Origin: Brevibacterium sp. RIT 803
Lineage (GTDB): Bacteria > Actinomycetota > Actinomycetes > Actinomycetales > Brevibacteriaceae
Assembly: GCF_016892625.1 (NCBI RefSeq)
Contig: NZ_JAFEMW010000004.1
Span: forward strand, 372,001 to 436,000
Length of the DNA: 64,000 bases
Direction of reading: 5' to 3'
Numbering within the stretch: the stretch's first letter is position 1; each line of letters begins with the position of its first letter. This document shows, piece after piece, positions 41,916 to 51,505 of this stretch. Under the pieces are notes generated by a model. It was given only the letters and a program-made list of their open reading frames with translations. It had not been told where the DNA came from and ran no database searches. The position numbers were made by a program, and so were the translations under genes.

Positions 41916-43100
41916 GTGCCAGAATTTCAGACCGACGTCGCCATCGTCGGAGCAGGTCCGGCCGGGCTGCTGCTCGCCCACACGCTGCACAATGCAGGAA
42001 TCGACTCGGTCGTCATCGACAACCGCAGCCGCGACGACATCGCCCACACTCACCGGGCAGGCATCCTCGAGGCCGGGTCCGTGCGGATGCTCGAGGCCCA
42101 AGGCATCGAGTCCCGCGTGCACACCTCCGGCCACCGCCACGACGGCATCGACATCCGCGTCGACGGCGTCAGCCACTCCTTCGACTTCCCGAGCCTCGTC
42201 GGCGAATCCGTGTGGCTCTACCCGCAGAACGAGATCTTCGTCGATCTCTCCGCCGCCCGCGAACGCACCGGACGCCCCATCTTCTACTCGGTCACCGACA
42301 CCGCGATCGGCGATATCGAGACCGAGCAGCCGTGGGTGAGTGCGCGGACCGAGGATGGCGAGGAACTGACGATCAATGCGCGTTACGTCATCGGCACCGA
42401 CGGCTCCCGCGGGCCCTGCCGGGCGATGATCCCAGCAGACACCAAGCAGCGCTTCTTCCACGAATACCCGTTCGCCTGGTTCGGGATCCTCTGCGAGGCA
42501 CCGGCCAGCCACGAGGTCCTCATCTACTCCCGTTCCGAACGCGGCTTCGCCCTGATCTCCCAGCGCAGCGAGTCCGTACAGCGCATGTACTTCCAAACCT
42601 CCCCCGACACCGAGGTGGCCGATTGGTCCGATGACCGCATCTGGTCAGAGCTGCAGTCCCGAGTCGAGGGACCCGACGGCTTCCAGCTCAAAACGGGTGC
42701 GATCATCGACAAGAACATCCTGCCCTTCCGATCGGCCGTGACCGAGCCGATGCAGCATGGTTCCCTGTTCCTCGCCGGCGACAGCGCCCACACCGTTCCT
42801 CCCACCGGGGCCAAGGGCCTCAACCTCGCCTTCGCCGATGTGTCCGTGCTTGCCCCGGCGCTGATCTCAGCGCTCAAGAACTCCGACGCCGAGGCTCTGG
42901 CCGGGTATTCGCAGACCGCAACGAAACGTGTGTGGAAGGCTCAGAACTTCTCCTACCAGATGACCCGGATGCTCCACTCCGACCCCAGCCAGGATGCGTT
43001 CGAAACGAAGCGCAGCCTCGGCGAACTCAATTCGATCCTCGAATCCGAGCATGGCCGGCGCTACCTCGCCGAGTGCTACACGGGCTGGCCCAAGGGCTGA
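41916..43100 (+). CDS. pobA: 4-hydroxybenzoate 3-monooxygenase
   Basis: A 394-residue FAD enzyme that converts 4-hydroxybenzoate to protocatechuate. It has the GAGPAGLLLAHTL motif, HRAGILEAGSVRML, the substrate-pocket segment LIYSRSERGFAL (Ser and Arg that bind the carboxylate), TDGSRGPCR, and FLAGDSAHTVPPTGAKGLNLA. The C-terminal YTGWP matches the conserved active-site Tyr region of PobA. The GTG start at 41916 follows AAGGAGG. It heads the plus-strand protocatechuate cluster and supplies its substrate. Confidence 0.95.
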   Translation: MPEFQTDVAIVGAGPAGLLLAHTLHNAGIDSVVIDNRSRDDIAHTHRAGILEAGSVRMLEAQGIESRVHTSGHRHDGIDIRVDGVSHSFDFPSLVGESVWLYPQNEIFVDLSAARERTGRPIFYSVTDTAIGDIETEQPWVSARTEDGEELTINARYVIGTDGSRGPCRAMIPADTKQRFFHEYPFAWFGILCEAPASHEVLIYSRSERGFALISQRSESVQRMYFQTSPDTEVADWSDDRIWSELQSRVEGPDGFQLKTGAIIDKNILPFRSAVTEPMQHGSLFLAGDSAHTVPPTGAKGLNLAFADVSVLAPALISALKNSDAEALAGYSQTATKRVWKAQNFSYQMTRMLHSDPSQDAFETKRSLGELNSILESEHGRRYLAECYTGWPKG

Positions 43101-43146
43101 GCAGGCTCAGCACAAAGAACCCCCACACCGAGAAGAAAGGTTCGAC

Positions 43147-43947
43147 ATGGGAGCACAGAAACTCTCCGGCCCGGACGACGCGGCCGAGTCACAGCAGACG
43201 CTGTCTGCCGAGATCGAAGCCATCGAGACCGAGCATAGGAACGCAGTCGCCGCCGGCACACCGGCCCAGACACAGCCGCGCCTGGACTACCCGCCGTACC
43301 GGTCCTCGCTTCTGCGGCACCCGACGAAGGACCCTCGGCACACGGATCCGGAGACCATCGAGCTCTTCTCCCCCGCATTCGGCCACCGCGACTTAGCGAA
43401 CCTCGAATCCGACCTCACAATTCAGGCCGGCGGGGAGCCGATCGGCGAACGCATCAAGGTCACCGGTCGCATCCTCGACGGCAACGGCCGCCCCGTCCGA
43501 AACCAGCTCGTTGAGATCTGGCAGGCCAACTCCGCCGGACGTTACATCCACAAGCGCGACCAGCACCCGGCCCCGATCGACCCGAACTTCACCGGCGTCG
43601 GCCGCACCCTGACCGGTGACGACGGCTCCTACTCGTTCACGACGATCAAGCCGGGACCCTACCCGTGGAAGAACCACCACAATGCGTGGCGGCCGGCCCA
43701 CATCCATTTCTCGCTCTTCGGCTCCGAGTTCACTCAGCGCATGATCACTCAGATGTACTTCCCCAGCGATCCGCTGTTCGCCCTCGACCCGATCTACCAG
43801 TCGATCACCGACCAGAAGGCCCGCGACCGCCTCGTCGCCACCTACGATCACACCATCACCGAGCACGAATTCCTCATGGGCTACAACTGGGACATCGTGC
43901 TCACCGGAGGCAACCGCACCTGGATGGAAGAAGAGGACGATGACTGA
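43147..43947 (+). CDS. pcaH: Protocatechuate 3,4-dioxygenase beta subunit
   Basis: The 266-residue catalytic subunit of the intradiol dioxygenase that opens protocatechuate to 3-carboxy-cis,cis-muconate. The non-haem iron ligands are visible: Tyr in NSAGRYIHKRDQ, Tyr in GPYPWKNHHN, and the two His in RPAHIHFSLFG. The ATG at 43147 with AAAGG upstream begins the subunit; residues further upstream would run into pobA. It overlaps pcaG by 8 nt, so the subunits are made in equal amounts. Confidence 0.95.
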   Translation: MGAQKLSGPDDAAESQQTLSAEIEAIETEHRNAVAAGTPAQTQPRLDYPPYRSSLLRHPTKDPRHTDPETIELFSPAFGHRDLANLESDLTIQAGGEPIGERIKVTGRILDGNGRPVRNQLVEIWQANSAGRYIHKRDQHPAPIDPNFTGVGRTLTGDDGSYSFTTIKPGPYPWKNHHNAWRPAHIHFSLFGSEFTQRMITQMYFPSDPLFALDPIYQSITDQKARDRLVATYDHTITEHEFLMGYNWDIVLTGGNRTWMEEEDDD

Positions 43948-44512
43948 CCAGAAGCTCACCGCGACACCCGGCCAGACGGTCGGCCCGTTCTACGGCTACG
44001 CCATGCCGTGGCCCGGCGACAATGAACTCGTTCCCCCAGCCAAAGCCGGAGCAGTCCAGCTCCACGGCTATGTCTACGACGGGGCGGGAGCTCCCGTCCC
44101 CGATGCGATCCTCGAGATCTGGCAGCCCGATGAGGACGGCAAGGTCTCCCGCAATTCGGGATCGCTGCGCCGTGACGGATTCACCTTCACCGGCTTCGGC
44201 CGCAACGAGGTCGACCCGGAGGGCCGATACGTCTTCTCCACCCTCAATCCAGGGCCGACCGAGGCAGGCAAGGCACCATTCATCAGCGTCGTCATCTTCG
44301 CCCGCGGGCTGCTGAACAGGCTGTTCACCCGGATCTACCTCCCCGAGGACACCGAGGCTCTGGCGGCCGACCCGCTGCTGTCCTCCCTCGAGGCGACAGA
44401 GCGAGACCGTCTCATCGCAACTCGCGGGGCTGACGGATCACTGCGTTTCGACATACGGTTGCAGGGTGAGAGCGAGACCCCATTCCTGCGGTTCCCCAGT
44501 CACGAAGACTGA
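43940..44512 (+). CDS. pcaG: Protocatechuate 3,4-dioxygenase alpha subunit
   Basis: The 190-residue partner of PcaH with the same fold (TPGQTVGPFYGYAMPW, ILEIWQPDEDGK, GFGRNEVDPEGRY, PFISVVIFARGLLNRLFTRIY), but without the iron ligands, as usual for the alpha chain. It overlaps pcaH by 8 nt. Confidence 0.94.
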   Translation: MTDQKLTATPGQTVGPFYGYAMPWPGDNELVPPAKAGAVQLHGYVYDGAGAPVPDAILEIWQPDEDGKVSRNSGSLRRDGFTFTGFGRNEVDPEGRYVFSTLNPGPTEAGKAPFISVVIFARGLLNRLFTRIYLPEDTEALAADPLLSSLEATERDRLIATRGADGSLRFDIRLQGESETPFLRFPSHED

Positions 44513-44563
44513 CAGGACTCACGAAGACCGAGTCACCGCTGCCGCCACCGGAGAGGACACACA

Positions 44564-45949
44564 ATGACTGACACCGCTGCCCATACGCGCCTCCTGTTCG
44601 CCCCGGGCGACCTGCGAGGCGCCGAGGCCATCGACGATGTCGCCCTCGTGTCTGCACTCGGCGATGTGGAGTCGGCTTGGATCAATGCTCAGGCACATGC
44701 CGGGCTGATCTCCTCCGATGACCGTGCCGAAGCGGTGGCGGGCATCGAAGCCACCACACGGTCGCTGCTCTCCGACTCCGCCGAGCTCGAGACACTGGCC
44801 GCTGACGCCGAATCCGGCGGCAACCCGGTCATTCCGTTCCTCAAGACCGTGCGCTCACGACTCGGTCCGGATGCGTCCCGTGCCCTGCATAAGGGCCTGA
44901 CCAGTCAGGACGTCATGGATTCGGCGCTAGGACTGCTCATGGCCCGAGTCGCTCGCCAGACTCATGCACGCCTCGACGTCATCGCCGAGGTGCTCGTCGG
45001 GCTCTCCGAGGATCACGCCTCGACCGTGTGCTTGGCTCGCACCCTGACCCAACCGGCGCTGCCGACGACCTTCGGGCTCAAGATCGCCTCCTGGGCCGCC
45101 GAGGTCCACGAGGTTCAGAGCCTGACTCCGCGCATCGACTATGTGCAGGTCGGAGGTGCTGCGGGCACACGAGCCGCGATCCGCGAGTTCGCGGGAACCC
45201 AGACCGAGGCGCTGCTGCGCGAATTCCATGTGCAGCTGCGCGGACCCGACGCCGCGCTCACCAGCATTCCCGTGCCCTGGCACACCGACCGAGTCCGGGT
45301 CCTCAACTGGGCCTCTCACCTCACCCAATGTGTGACGGTCGGGGCCTCAATCGCCCGAGACGTGCTCATCGGCACCCGCCCGGAGGTCGGCGAACTGAGC
45401 TTGGCTGCGACCGGTGGGTCCTCGGCGATGCCGCAGAAGCTCAACCCCACCTCGGCGGTCCTCCTGCACCGCAACGGCATGCGCGCTCCCGGGCTCATGG
45501 CCACACTGACCTCGACCGCGGCCGAGGCGATCGAGGAGCGCTCCGACGGAGCCTGGCACGCCGAATGGCCTGCCCTGTCCGAGCTCATGGGCCTGGCCGT
45601 GTCCTCTCTCTTCATGCTCCAGACGATGGTCGAAGGACTGAGCGTCAGGCCTGATGCGATGCGGAAGAACGTGGACGCCGCCAGCCCCGGCATCTATGCC
45701 GAACGCCTCAACATCGCCTTCGGCGACCGGCTGACGAAGGCTCAGGTTCAGGACGTCATCGCCCCTGGTGGTGATCCTGTGGCCGCGCTCAAAGAAGCCC
45801 TGGGTCAGGCCGACGACGATCTGGAGAGCTACTTCTCTCCGGACAACTACCTCGGCGACGCCGAAGACATCCGACAGTCCATCATTGCCACCATCAACGG
45901 ACCCGAGCCCGTATCGCCGGGGCTCCTCCCCTTCGCCTCAAGAAAGTGA
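44564..45949 (+). CDS. pcaB: 3-carboxy-cis,cis-muconate cycloisomerase
   Basis: A 461-residue member of the fumarase/aspartase superfamily that lactonises 3-carboxymuconate to 4-carboxymuconolactone. The superfamily signature GGSSAMPQKLNPTSA is intact and contains the catalytic Ser loop; the HKGLTSQDVMDSALG segment is also conserved. It lies 51 nt after pcaG and 6 nt before pcaL, all on the plus strand. Confidence 0.94.
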   Translation: MTDTAAHTRLLFAPGDLRGAEAIDDVALVSALGDVESAWINAQAHAGLISSDDRAEAVAGIEATTRSLLSDSAELETLAADAESGGNPVIPFLKTVRSRLGPDASRALHKGLTSQDVMDSALGLLMARVARQTHARLDVIAEVLVGLSEDHASTVCLARTLTQPALPTTFGLKIASWAAEVHEVQSLTPRIDYVQVGGAAGTRAAIREFAGTQTEALLREFHVQLRGPDAALTSIPVPWHTDRVRVLNWASHLTQCVTVGASIARDVLIGTRPEVGELSLAATGGSSAMPQKLNPTSAVLLHRNGMRAPGLMATLTSTAAEAIEERSDGAWHAEWPALSELMGLAVSSLFMLQTMVEGLSVRPDAMRKNVDAASPGIYAERLNIAFGDRLTKAQVQDVIAPGGDPVAALKEALGQADDDLESYFSPDNYLGDAEDIRQSIIATINGPEPVSPGLLPFASRK

Positions 45950-45955
45950 CCTGAC

Positions 45956-47257
45956 GTGGAACTCACCGCAACTGTCCTTGCCGCACCGACCGCCCCTGCC
46001 ACAGCGAACCCGCGCGTCCTCGTCGTCCTGCCCTCACTGGGCACCTCGGTGAGCGCGCTGTGGCAGTCAGCTGCCACCCACCTCGGCGGCGCGGATCCTG
46101 CGACGACGGTCATCGGCATCGACCTGCCCGGCCACGGCCGCTCGACGCCGGTCGACGTCCCCGCGGGCACGTCCGAGGTGCCCAGACTGACGATGAGCGC
46201 CCTCGCCGAGGCGGTCCTGACCACCATCGACCGTGTCCTTCCCGACGTGGCCGGTTCTGCTGCGCCCCGCATCAGCCTGGCCGGTGATTCGATCGGCGGC
46301 GCGATCACCCTGCAGCTGGCCCTCGACCACGGTGATCGCTTCGATCGTGCCGCCGTGTTCTGCACCGGAGCCAAGATCGGAGAGGCCAGCGGTTGGGAGG
46401 AACGCGCGGAGGTCGTCGCCACCTCGGGCACACCCACACAGGTCATCGGTTCGGCCCAGCGCTGGTTCGGTGAGGGCTTCATGGATCGCGAGCCCGATGC
46501 TTCGGCTGCCCTGCTGCACTCGCTGCAGGACGCGGACCGCTTCTCCTATGCCGCGCTCTGCCACGCACTGGCCTCCTTCGACGTCCGCTCACGCCTATCG
46601 GAGATCACCCTGCCGGTTCTCGCCGTCGCCGGGTCCGAGGATCAGCCGACCCCACCGACCAAACTCGCCGAGATCGCCAATGGCATCTCCGGTGCCCTCC
46701 TCGAGGTCATCGAGGGTGCCGCCCACCTCGTGCCTGCCGAAGCTCCGGCGGTCGTCGCGGGTCTGCTCCACGACTTCCTGGGTGGAAACAGCACGGGCGG
46801 GAACACTGCGAGCCCACAGAGCTCAGACGCCGCCTCGGCGGACCTGCCCACTGCCTCCGGTCCACGTGAAGCCAGCCGGGACGAGGTGCGCGAGGCCGGA
46901 ATGACCGTGCGCCGCCAGGTCCTCTCCGACACTCACGTCGACCGCGCGAATGCGAAGGTCGATGATTTCACCGCCGACTTCCAGGACCTCATCACCCGCT
47001 ACGCTTGGGGCGAGATCTGGACCCGCCCGGGCCTCGAGAAGCGCATGCGATCAGCGATCACGCTGACCGCGATGATCGCCGGCGGCCACGAGGCTGAGCT
47101 CGCGATGCACGTCAAGGCCGCCGTGCGCAATGGGCTCAGCCGCGACGAGATCAAGGAAGTCCTCCTCCAATCCGCCATCTACTGCTCCGTGCCCAGCGCG
47201 AACACCGCATTCTCCGTGGCTTCGCAGGCACTGGCAGAGATGGACGAAGAAGGCTGA
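45956..47257 (+). CDS. pcaL: 3-oxoadipate enol-lactonase / 4-carboxymuconolactone decarboxylase fusion
   Basis: A 433-residue bifunctional enzyme. Residues about 15-275 are an alpha/beta hydrolase (PcaD) with the nucleophile in LAGDSIGGAI and the His near AAHLVP. Residues about 305-430 are a PcaC decarboxylase (GMTVRRQVLSDTHVDRA, TRYAWGEIWTRPGL, SAITLTAMIAGGHEAEL). An Ala/Ser-rich linker joins them. This order and fusion are known as PcaL in Streptomyces and Rhodococcus. The GTG start is 6 nt after pcaB. The final genes of the route (pcaIJ, pcaF) and a pca regulator are not in the window. Confidence 0.94.
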   Translation: MELTATVLAAPTAPATANPRVLVVLPSLGTSVSALWQSAATHLGGADPATTVIGIDLPGHGRSTPVDVPAGTSEVPRLTMSALAEAVLTTIDRVLPDVAGSAAPRISLAGDSIGGAITLQLALDHGDRFDRAAVFCTGAKIGEASGWEERAEVVATSGTPTQVIGSAQRWFGEGFMDREPDASAALLHSLQDADRFSYAALCHALASFDVRSRLSEITLPVLAVAGSEDQPTPPTKLAEIANGISGALLEVIEGAAHLVPAEAPAVVAGLLHDFLGGNSTGGNTASPQSSDAASADLPTASGPREASRDEVREAGMTVRRQVLSDTHVDRANAKVDDFTADFQDLITRYAWGEIWTRPGLEKRMRSAITLTAMIAGGHEAELAMHVKAAVRNGLSRDEIKEVLLQSAIYCSVPSANTAFSVASQALAEMDEEG

Positions 47258-47407
47258 CGCTGTTCGAATCGTCACATTGCGTCCGCGGGGCTGTCGGTGG
47301 CCGTCGATGGGCAATAGGCTTGTTCGGTTGCAGTGAATCGCCCGATTGAGTCTCCGACCTCGGGCGTCACCGCGGTCCCAATCATTCACTTCGCCCGAAG
47401 GAACTCC

Positions 47408-48610
47408 ATGAGCGACGCGCCGTACCCACGCCGGGTCTACAAGTTCGCCGTCTTCGCCTTAGCGATCGGCGCGTTTGCCATCGGTGTGACCGAGTTCGCC
47501 ACGATGGGCCTGTTGCCCCATATCGCTCGCGAACTCGGCATCACCGTGCCCCAGGCCGGCCACGCCGTGTCGTTCTACGCCATCGGCGTCGTCGTCGGGG
47601 CGCCCCTGATCACCACGATCGCTGCGCACATGGACCGCAAGAACCTGCTGCTGGGCCTCATGGGCCTCTTCGCCCTCGGCAATGTCGCCTCCATGCTCGC
47701 CCCCGACGCGACCCTGTTCAACATTGCGCGCTTCGCCAGCGGACTGCCCCACGGCGCCTATCTGGGCATCGGCGCCATCGTCGCCTCCTCGCTCGTCGCC
47801 CCGAACCGCCGCGGGCGAGCGATGGCACGCGTGATGTTGGGTCTGACGATCGCGAACATCGTCGGCGTCCCCATCGCCACGGCCCTGGGCAACATGCTCG
47901 GCTGGCGCAGTGCCTACGCCCTCGTCGCCGCTCTCGGCATCCTCACAGTCATCATGGTCGCCGTCGGCGTCCCCCGCGTGAAGCTTCGCGGCGTGCCCTC
48001 GGCCCGCGGTGAGATGAAGGCCCTGGCCCGACCGCAGATCATCCTCACCCTCGTGGCCGGCTCCGTCGGCTTCGGCGGCATGTTCGCCGTCTACACCTAC
48101 ATCGCCCCGACCATGACCGACGTCGCCGGCGTCCCCGAGGTCGCGATCCCCTGGGTTCTCGCCGTCTACGGACTCGGTATGACCGCCGGCTCCCTCATCG
48201 CCGGGCCCCTCGTCGACAAGTCCATCGAACGCTCTGGCATCGGCGGCATGATCCTCTCCGCCATCGTGCTCTCCGCGTTCGGCGCCTTCACCCAGATCCC
48301 GGCCGTCGCGATCATTGCTCTCTTCCTCATCGGCATCGCCGGCTCGATGATCACGACCGCGCTGCAGATGCGCCTGCTGCGCGACTCCCACGACGCCCCG
48401 AGCCTGTCGGCTGCCATGAACCATGCCGCGTTCAACCTCGCCAACGCCCTCGGTGCCTGGCTCGGCGGCATCGTCATCACCGCCGGCCTGGGCTACCGCG
48501 CCCCGGCCTGGGTGGGTGTGGGCCTGTGCCTGCTCGGGCTCATCGTCCTCATCATCGCAATCTCCCTCCGCCGAGGCGGCACGACGAACCGCTCGACTCT
48601 CGAGCTCTGA
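47408..48610 (+). CDS. MFS transporter, DHA1/AraJ-type
   Basis: A 400-residue, 12-helix MFS carrier beginning YKFAVFALAIGAFAIGVTEF, the start pattern of AraJ/YdhP/chloramphenicol-efflux (DHA1) proteins. It has HMDRKNLLLGLMGLFALGN after helix 2 and the antiporter motif region GLPHGAYLGIGA. Export of sugars, arabinose-like compounds or drugs is typical, so it is more likely an efflux pump than the uptake carrier for the pca pathway upstream. The ATG at 47408 has GAAGGA in place. Confidence 0.82.
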   Translation: MSDAPYPRRVYKFAVFALAIGAFAIGVTEFATMGLLPHIARELGITVPQAGHAVSFYAIGVVVGAPLITTIAAHMDRKNLLLGLMGLFALGNVASMLAPDATLFNIARFASGLPHGAYLGIGAIVASSLVAPNRRGRAMARVMLGLTIANIVGVPIATALGNMLGWRSAYALVAALGILTVIMVAVGVPRVKLRGVPSARGEMKALARPQIILTLVAGSVGFGGMFAVYTYIAPTMTDVAGVPEVAIPWVLAVYGLGMTAGSLIAGPLVDKSIERSGIGGMILSAIVLSAFGAFTQIPAVAIIALFLIGIAGSMITTALQMRLLRDSHDAPSLSAAMNHAAFNLANALGAWLGGIVITAGLGYRAPAWVGVGLCLLGLIVLIIAISLRRGGTTNRSTLEL

Positions 48611-48833
48611 GGCTCATGGGGCTCGGCGTCCTGGCGTGACGTGGCGTCTGAGTCGTGCAGATCACTCGGACGTACAAGTAATCTCAACTCCTGATACCTC
48701 CCGGTCGCACTGTGTGAGACAGGAGTAGTGTCGAGCAGTCGCCTTTCACACCCGTGTCCGGCGACTTTCATCTGACACGAGCACCAGCCCGCCCGTGCCT
48801 TCGTCTCTCGACAACAGCGGAGCACAACAGAAC

Positions 48834-50276
48834 ATGTCCACCGATACACAGCCGGGAAACCCGAGCGCTCAGCCGGGCCCGGAGTCCGAATCCGACGTCA
48901 TCGCAGCGACGCGGAAGAACAACACCCGGGGCAAGGTTCTCACCGCCTCGATGGTCGGCACCACGATCGAATTCTTCGACTTCTATGCCTATGCGACCGC
49001 CTCGTCGCTGGTGTTCCCGGCCCTCTTCTTCCCCAACCAGACGTCGACGACCCAGCTGCTGAGCTCCTTCGCGATCTTCGGCGTCGCCTTCGTCGCCCGA
49101 CCACTGGGTTCGATCATCTTCGGCCATTTCGGCGATCGCATCGGCCGCAAGAAGACACTCATCGCGTCCCTGCTCATCATGGGCATCGGCACCTTCCTCA
49201 TCGGCCTCCTCCCGACCGCGAGCACTCCGGGCTGGATCGTCCTGGCCCCGCTGCTCCTCGTCCTCCTGCGTTTCTGCCAGGGAGTCGGACTCGGCGGCGA
49301 ATGGTCGGGTGCGGCACTGCTGGCCACCGAGAACGCTCCGAAGGGCAAACGTGCCATCTGGGGAACCTTCCCGCAGCTGGGCGCCCCTGTCGGCTTCATC
49401 ATCGCCAACCTTCTCTTCGTCGGCCTCAACAAATGGACCTCCCCCGAGGCGTTCCTCGCCTGGGGCTGGCGCATCCCCTTTCTGCTCTCGGCGCTCCTCG
49501 TGGCCGTCGGCCTCTACGTTCGCATGTCCCTCATGGAGACTCCCGCCTTCCAGTTGGTCGCCCAGAAGCAGCAGATCTCCAAGGCCCCGCTCGCTGCCGT
49601 CTTCAAGACCAGCTGGAAGCCGCTGATCCTCGGCACCTTCATCATGTTCGCGACCTACGTGATCTTCTACTTCATGACCGCGTTCACCCTCACCTACGGC
49701 ACCTCACCTGCCACCACCGGTCAGGCAAAGACCGCCGCCGAGGCTGCCGGTACGAGCTTCGATCCCGCCGGATTCGTCGCTGGGCTGGGATACACGAAGA
49801 GTGAGTTCCTCACCTACCTCATCATCGGAGTCGTGTTCTTCGGCATCTTCACCGTGGTCTCCGGACCGCTGGCCGAAAAGCTGGGACGACGCACGATGCT
49901 CATGGGGGTCACGGTTCTCATCGCCGCCTATGGCCTCGTCGTCAACGTCCTCTTCAATGCAGGAACCCCGGGCGTCATCATCGCCCTGATCGTCGGCTTC
50001 ATCCTCATGGGACTGACATTCGGTCCGATGGCCGCGTACTTGCCGGAGCTGTTCCCTGCCAATGTGCGCTACACGGGCTCAGCGATCTCCTACAACATGT
50101 CCAGCGTCATCGGTGCGGGTCCGGCGCCGTTCGTCATGGTGGCCCTGTGGCAGGCCGAAGGTGGAACGATCTTCTACTGTGGCCTCTACATCATCGGGGC
50201 GGCGATCCTCACGCTCATCGCCCTGTTCCTGGCCAAGGACACTTCTGACCTCGACATGGAAGCTCAACTGAGCTGA
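48834..50276 (+). CDS. MFS transporter, metabolite:H+ symporter family
   Basis: A 480-residue MHS-family carrier: VGTTIEFFDFYAYATAS in helix 1, GHFGDRIGRKKT after helix 2, GVGLGGEWSGAALL in helix 4 and GPLAEKLGRRT after helix 8. An extra loop of about 45 residues rich in Ala/Thr/Gly lies between helices 7 and 8. The ATG at 48834 is the most likely start but has only a distant GGAG. Substrates of the family include dicarboxylates, proline/betaine and aromatic acids. It is monocistronic, so the substrate is open. Confidence 0.82.
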   Translation: MSTDTQPGNPSAQPGPESESDVIAATRKNNTRGKVLTASMVGTTIEFFDFYAYATASSLVFPALFFPNQTSTTQLLSSFAIFGVAFVARPLGSIIFGHFGDRIGRKKTLIASLLIMGIGTFLIGLLPTASTPGWIVLAPLLLVLLRFCQGVGLGGEWSGAALLATENAPKGKRAIWGTFPQLGAPVGFIIANLLFVGLNKWTSPEAFLAWGWRIPFLLSALLVAVGLYVRMSLMETPAFQLVAQKQQISKAPLAAVFKTSWKPLILGTFIMFATYVIFYFMTAFTLTYGTSPATTGQAKTAAEAAGTSFDPAGFVAGLGYTKSEFLTYLIIGVVFFGIFTVVSGPLAEKLGRRTMLMGVTVLIAAYGLVVNVLFNAGTPGVIIALIVGFILMGLTFGPMAAYLPELFPANVRYTGSAISYNMSSVIGAGPAPFVMVALWQAEGGTIFYCGLYIIGAAILTLIALFLAKDTSDLDMEAQLS

Positions 50277-50602
50277 GCACTCATGCCCCAAGATCGCGAC
50301 GACGGCAACCGACCCTGGGGAAGACGACCATGGCACGATCGACCGGACTTCGCCGAACTGGCCTCGTGGCCGCCTCGGCGAAGCTCGTGAAGCAACCGCT
50401 CGAACCTACCGACTGACGAAGAATCAGAGGCTGATACGGAACTTCAACACTACGATTTGGCAACGACCGCCTCGGCGAGGCTCCGTTCGTCATGCGTGTG
50501 ATGCAGGACACGGTACGATTCCTTTCAGACGTTGCTCAGGCCATTCCCGCGCGAGCGACACCTTTCTATGACATCGATGTCACTGACTCTCCTGGAGGAA
50601 CT
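50277..50602. other. 326-nt intergenic region with two octamer dyads
   Basis: No convincing gene. Two copies of the recurrent octamer, CCGCCTCGGCGAAGCTC (from 50371) and a complete dyad CCTCGGCGAGG at 50470-50480, lie about 97 nt apart. A GGAGGAA ribosome-binding site for the lipoprotein ends the region. The remaining sequence shows no terminator with a clear stem and no recognisable RNA. Confidence 0.5.
50373..50480. repeat. Pair of intergenic CCTCGGCG elements
   Basis: The element at 50373-50380 is followed by AAGCTC, and the one at 50470-50480 (full dyad CCTCGGCGAGG) by CTCC. Both are preceded by CG. Their presence in non-coding DNA argues against codon bias as the sole cause of the motif's abundance. 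Confidence 0.5.
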
Positions 50603-51400
50603 ATGAAACGACGCTTGACTCTGGCCACGGTGGCCGTCGGCGCCATGCTCGCTCTGTCCGCGTGCGGCGGCGGAGGCGAATCAGAGCCGGCAGCGACCGG
50701 TGAAGGTGGAGTCCCTCTGGTCAAAGAGGGCAAGCTGACGACCTGCACCCACCTGTCCTACCAGCCCTTCCAGTTCGAGAAGGACAGCGAGGTGGTCGGA
50801 TTCGACGTCGACATCGTCGATGCCGTAGCGAAGAAGCTCGGCGTGGAGCAGGAGATCATCAACACCTCGTTCGAGACGATCACTTCGGGCGCGGAATTCA
50901 ACCAGCAGAAGTGCGATGTCGCGGCAGCGGCGACGACGATCACGCCCGAGCGTCAGGAGGCCACCGACTTCTCCGAGGGGTACTTCGCGGCCAACCAGGC
51001 GATTCTGACCAAGGGCGACAAGACGGCCAAGGACGAGGCAGCGCTCAAGGGCTTCAAGATCGCAGCTCAGGCCGGCACCACGGGACTCGAGTACGCAACT
51101 GAGAACTTCAAGGACTCGGAAGTCATCACCTACGAGGACCTGCCACTGTCCCTCGAAGCGCTCAAAACCGGACAAGTCGACGCCGTGATCAACGACAACG
51201 GCGTGCTCTACAACTACAACACCGAGAACAAGGGCTTCGCGATCGGCTTCGATATCAAGACCGATGAGCACTACGGCATCAGCATGAAAAAGGGCAACAC
51301 CCAGATGAAGAAGGCCGTCGACGACACTCTCAAGGAGATCAAGGACAACGGCGAGTACGACAAGATCTACAAGAAGTGGTTCGGCGAAGCTCCCAAATAG
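50603..51400 (+). CDS. Amino-acid ABC transporter substrate-binding lipoprotein
   Basis: A 265-residue solute-binding protein of family 3. The lipoprotein signal ends in LALSACGGG (Cys20), then a Gly/Glu linker and the bilobal domain with the typical PFQFEKDSEVVGFDVDI start, AAAATTITPERQEATDFSEGY and IAAQAGTTGLEY. Such proteins bind polar or basic amino acids. The ATG at 50603 follows GGAGGAACT. It is the first gene of a three-gene importer operon. Confidence 0.92.
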   Translation: MKRRLTLATVAVGAMLALSACGGGGESEPAATGEGGVPLVKEGKLTTCTHLSYQPFQFEKDSEVVGFDVDIVDAVAKKLGVEQEIINTSFETITSGAEFNQQKCDVAAAATTITPERQEATDFSEGYFAANQAILTKGDKTAKDEAALKGFKIAAQAGTTGLEYATENFKDSEVITYEDLPLSLEALKTGQVDAVINDNGVLYNYNTENKGFAIGFDIKTDEHYGISMKKGNTQMKKAVDDTLKEIKDNGEYDKIYKKWFGEAPK

Positions 51401-51505
51401 AGATCGCTGATCGGGCGGTCGGCCTCGACTCTCATGTCTGGGCCGGCCGCCCGTTGACCTGAGCAGACTCGGCACACCACGCCACCATCGTTGAAGGACT
51501 CACCC

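Noticed and set aside
47459-48424. Open frame on the minus strand opposite the DHA1 transporter gene
   Set aside because: Same kind of antisense shadow, rich in Asp/Gly/His with no motif.
50281-50511. Small minus-strand frame in the 326-nt intergenic region
   Set aside because: No ribosome-binding site, no homology, composition typical of random high-GC sequence.
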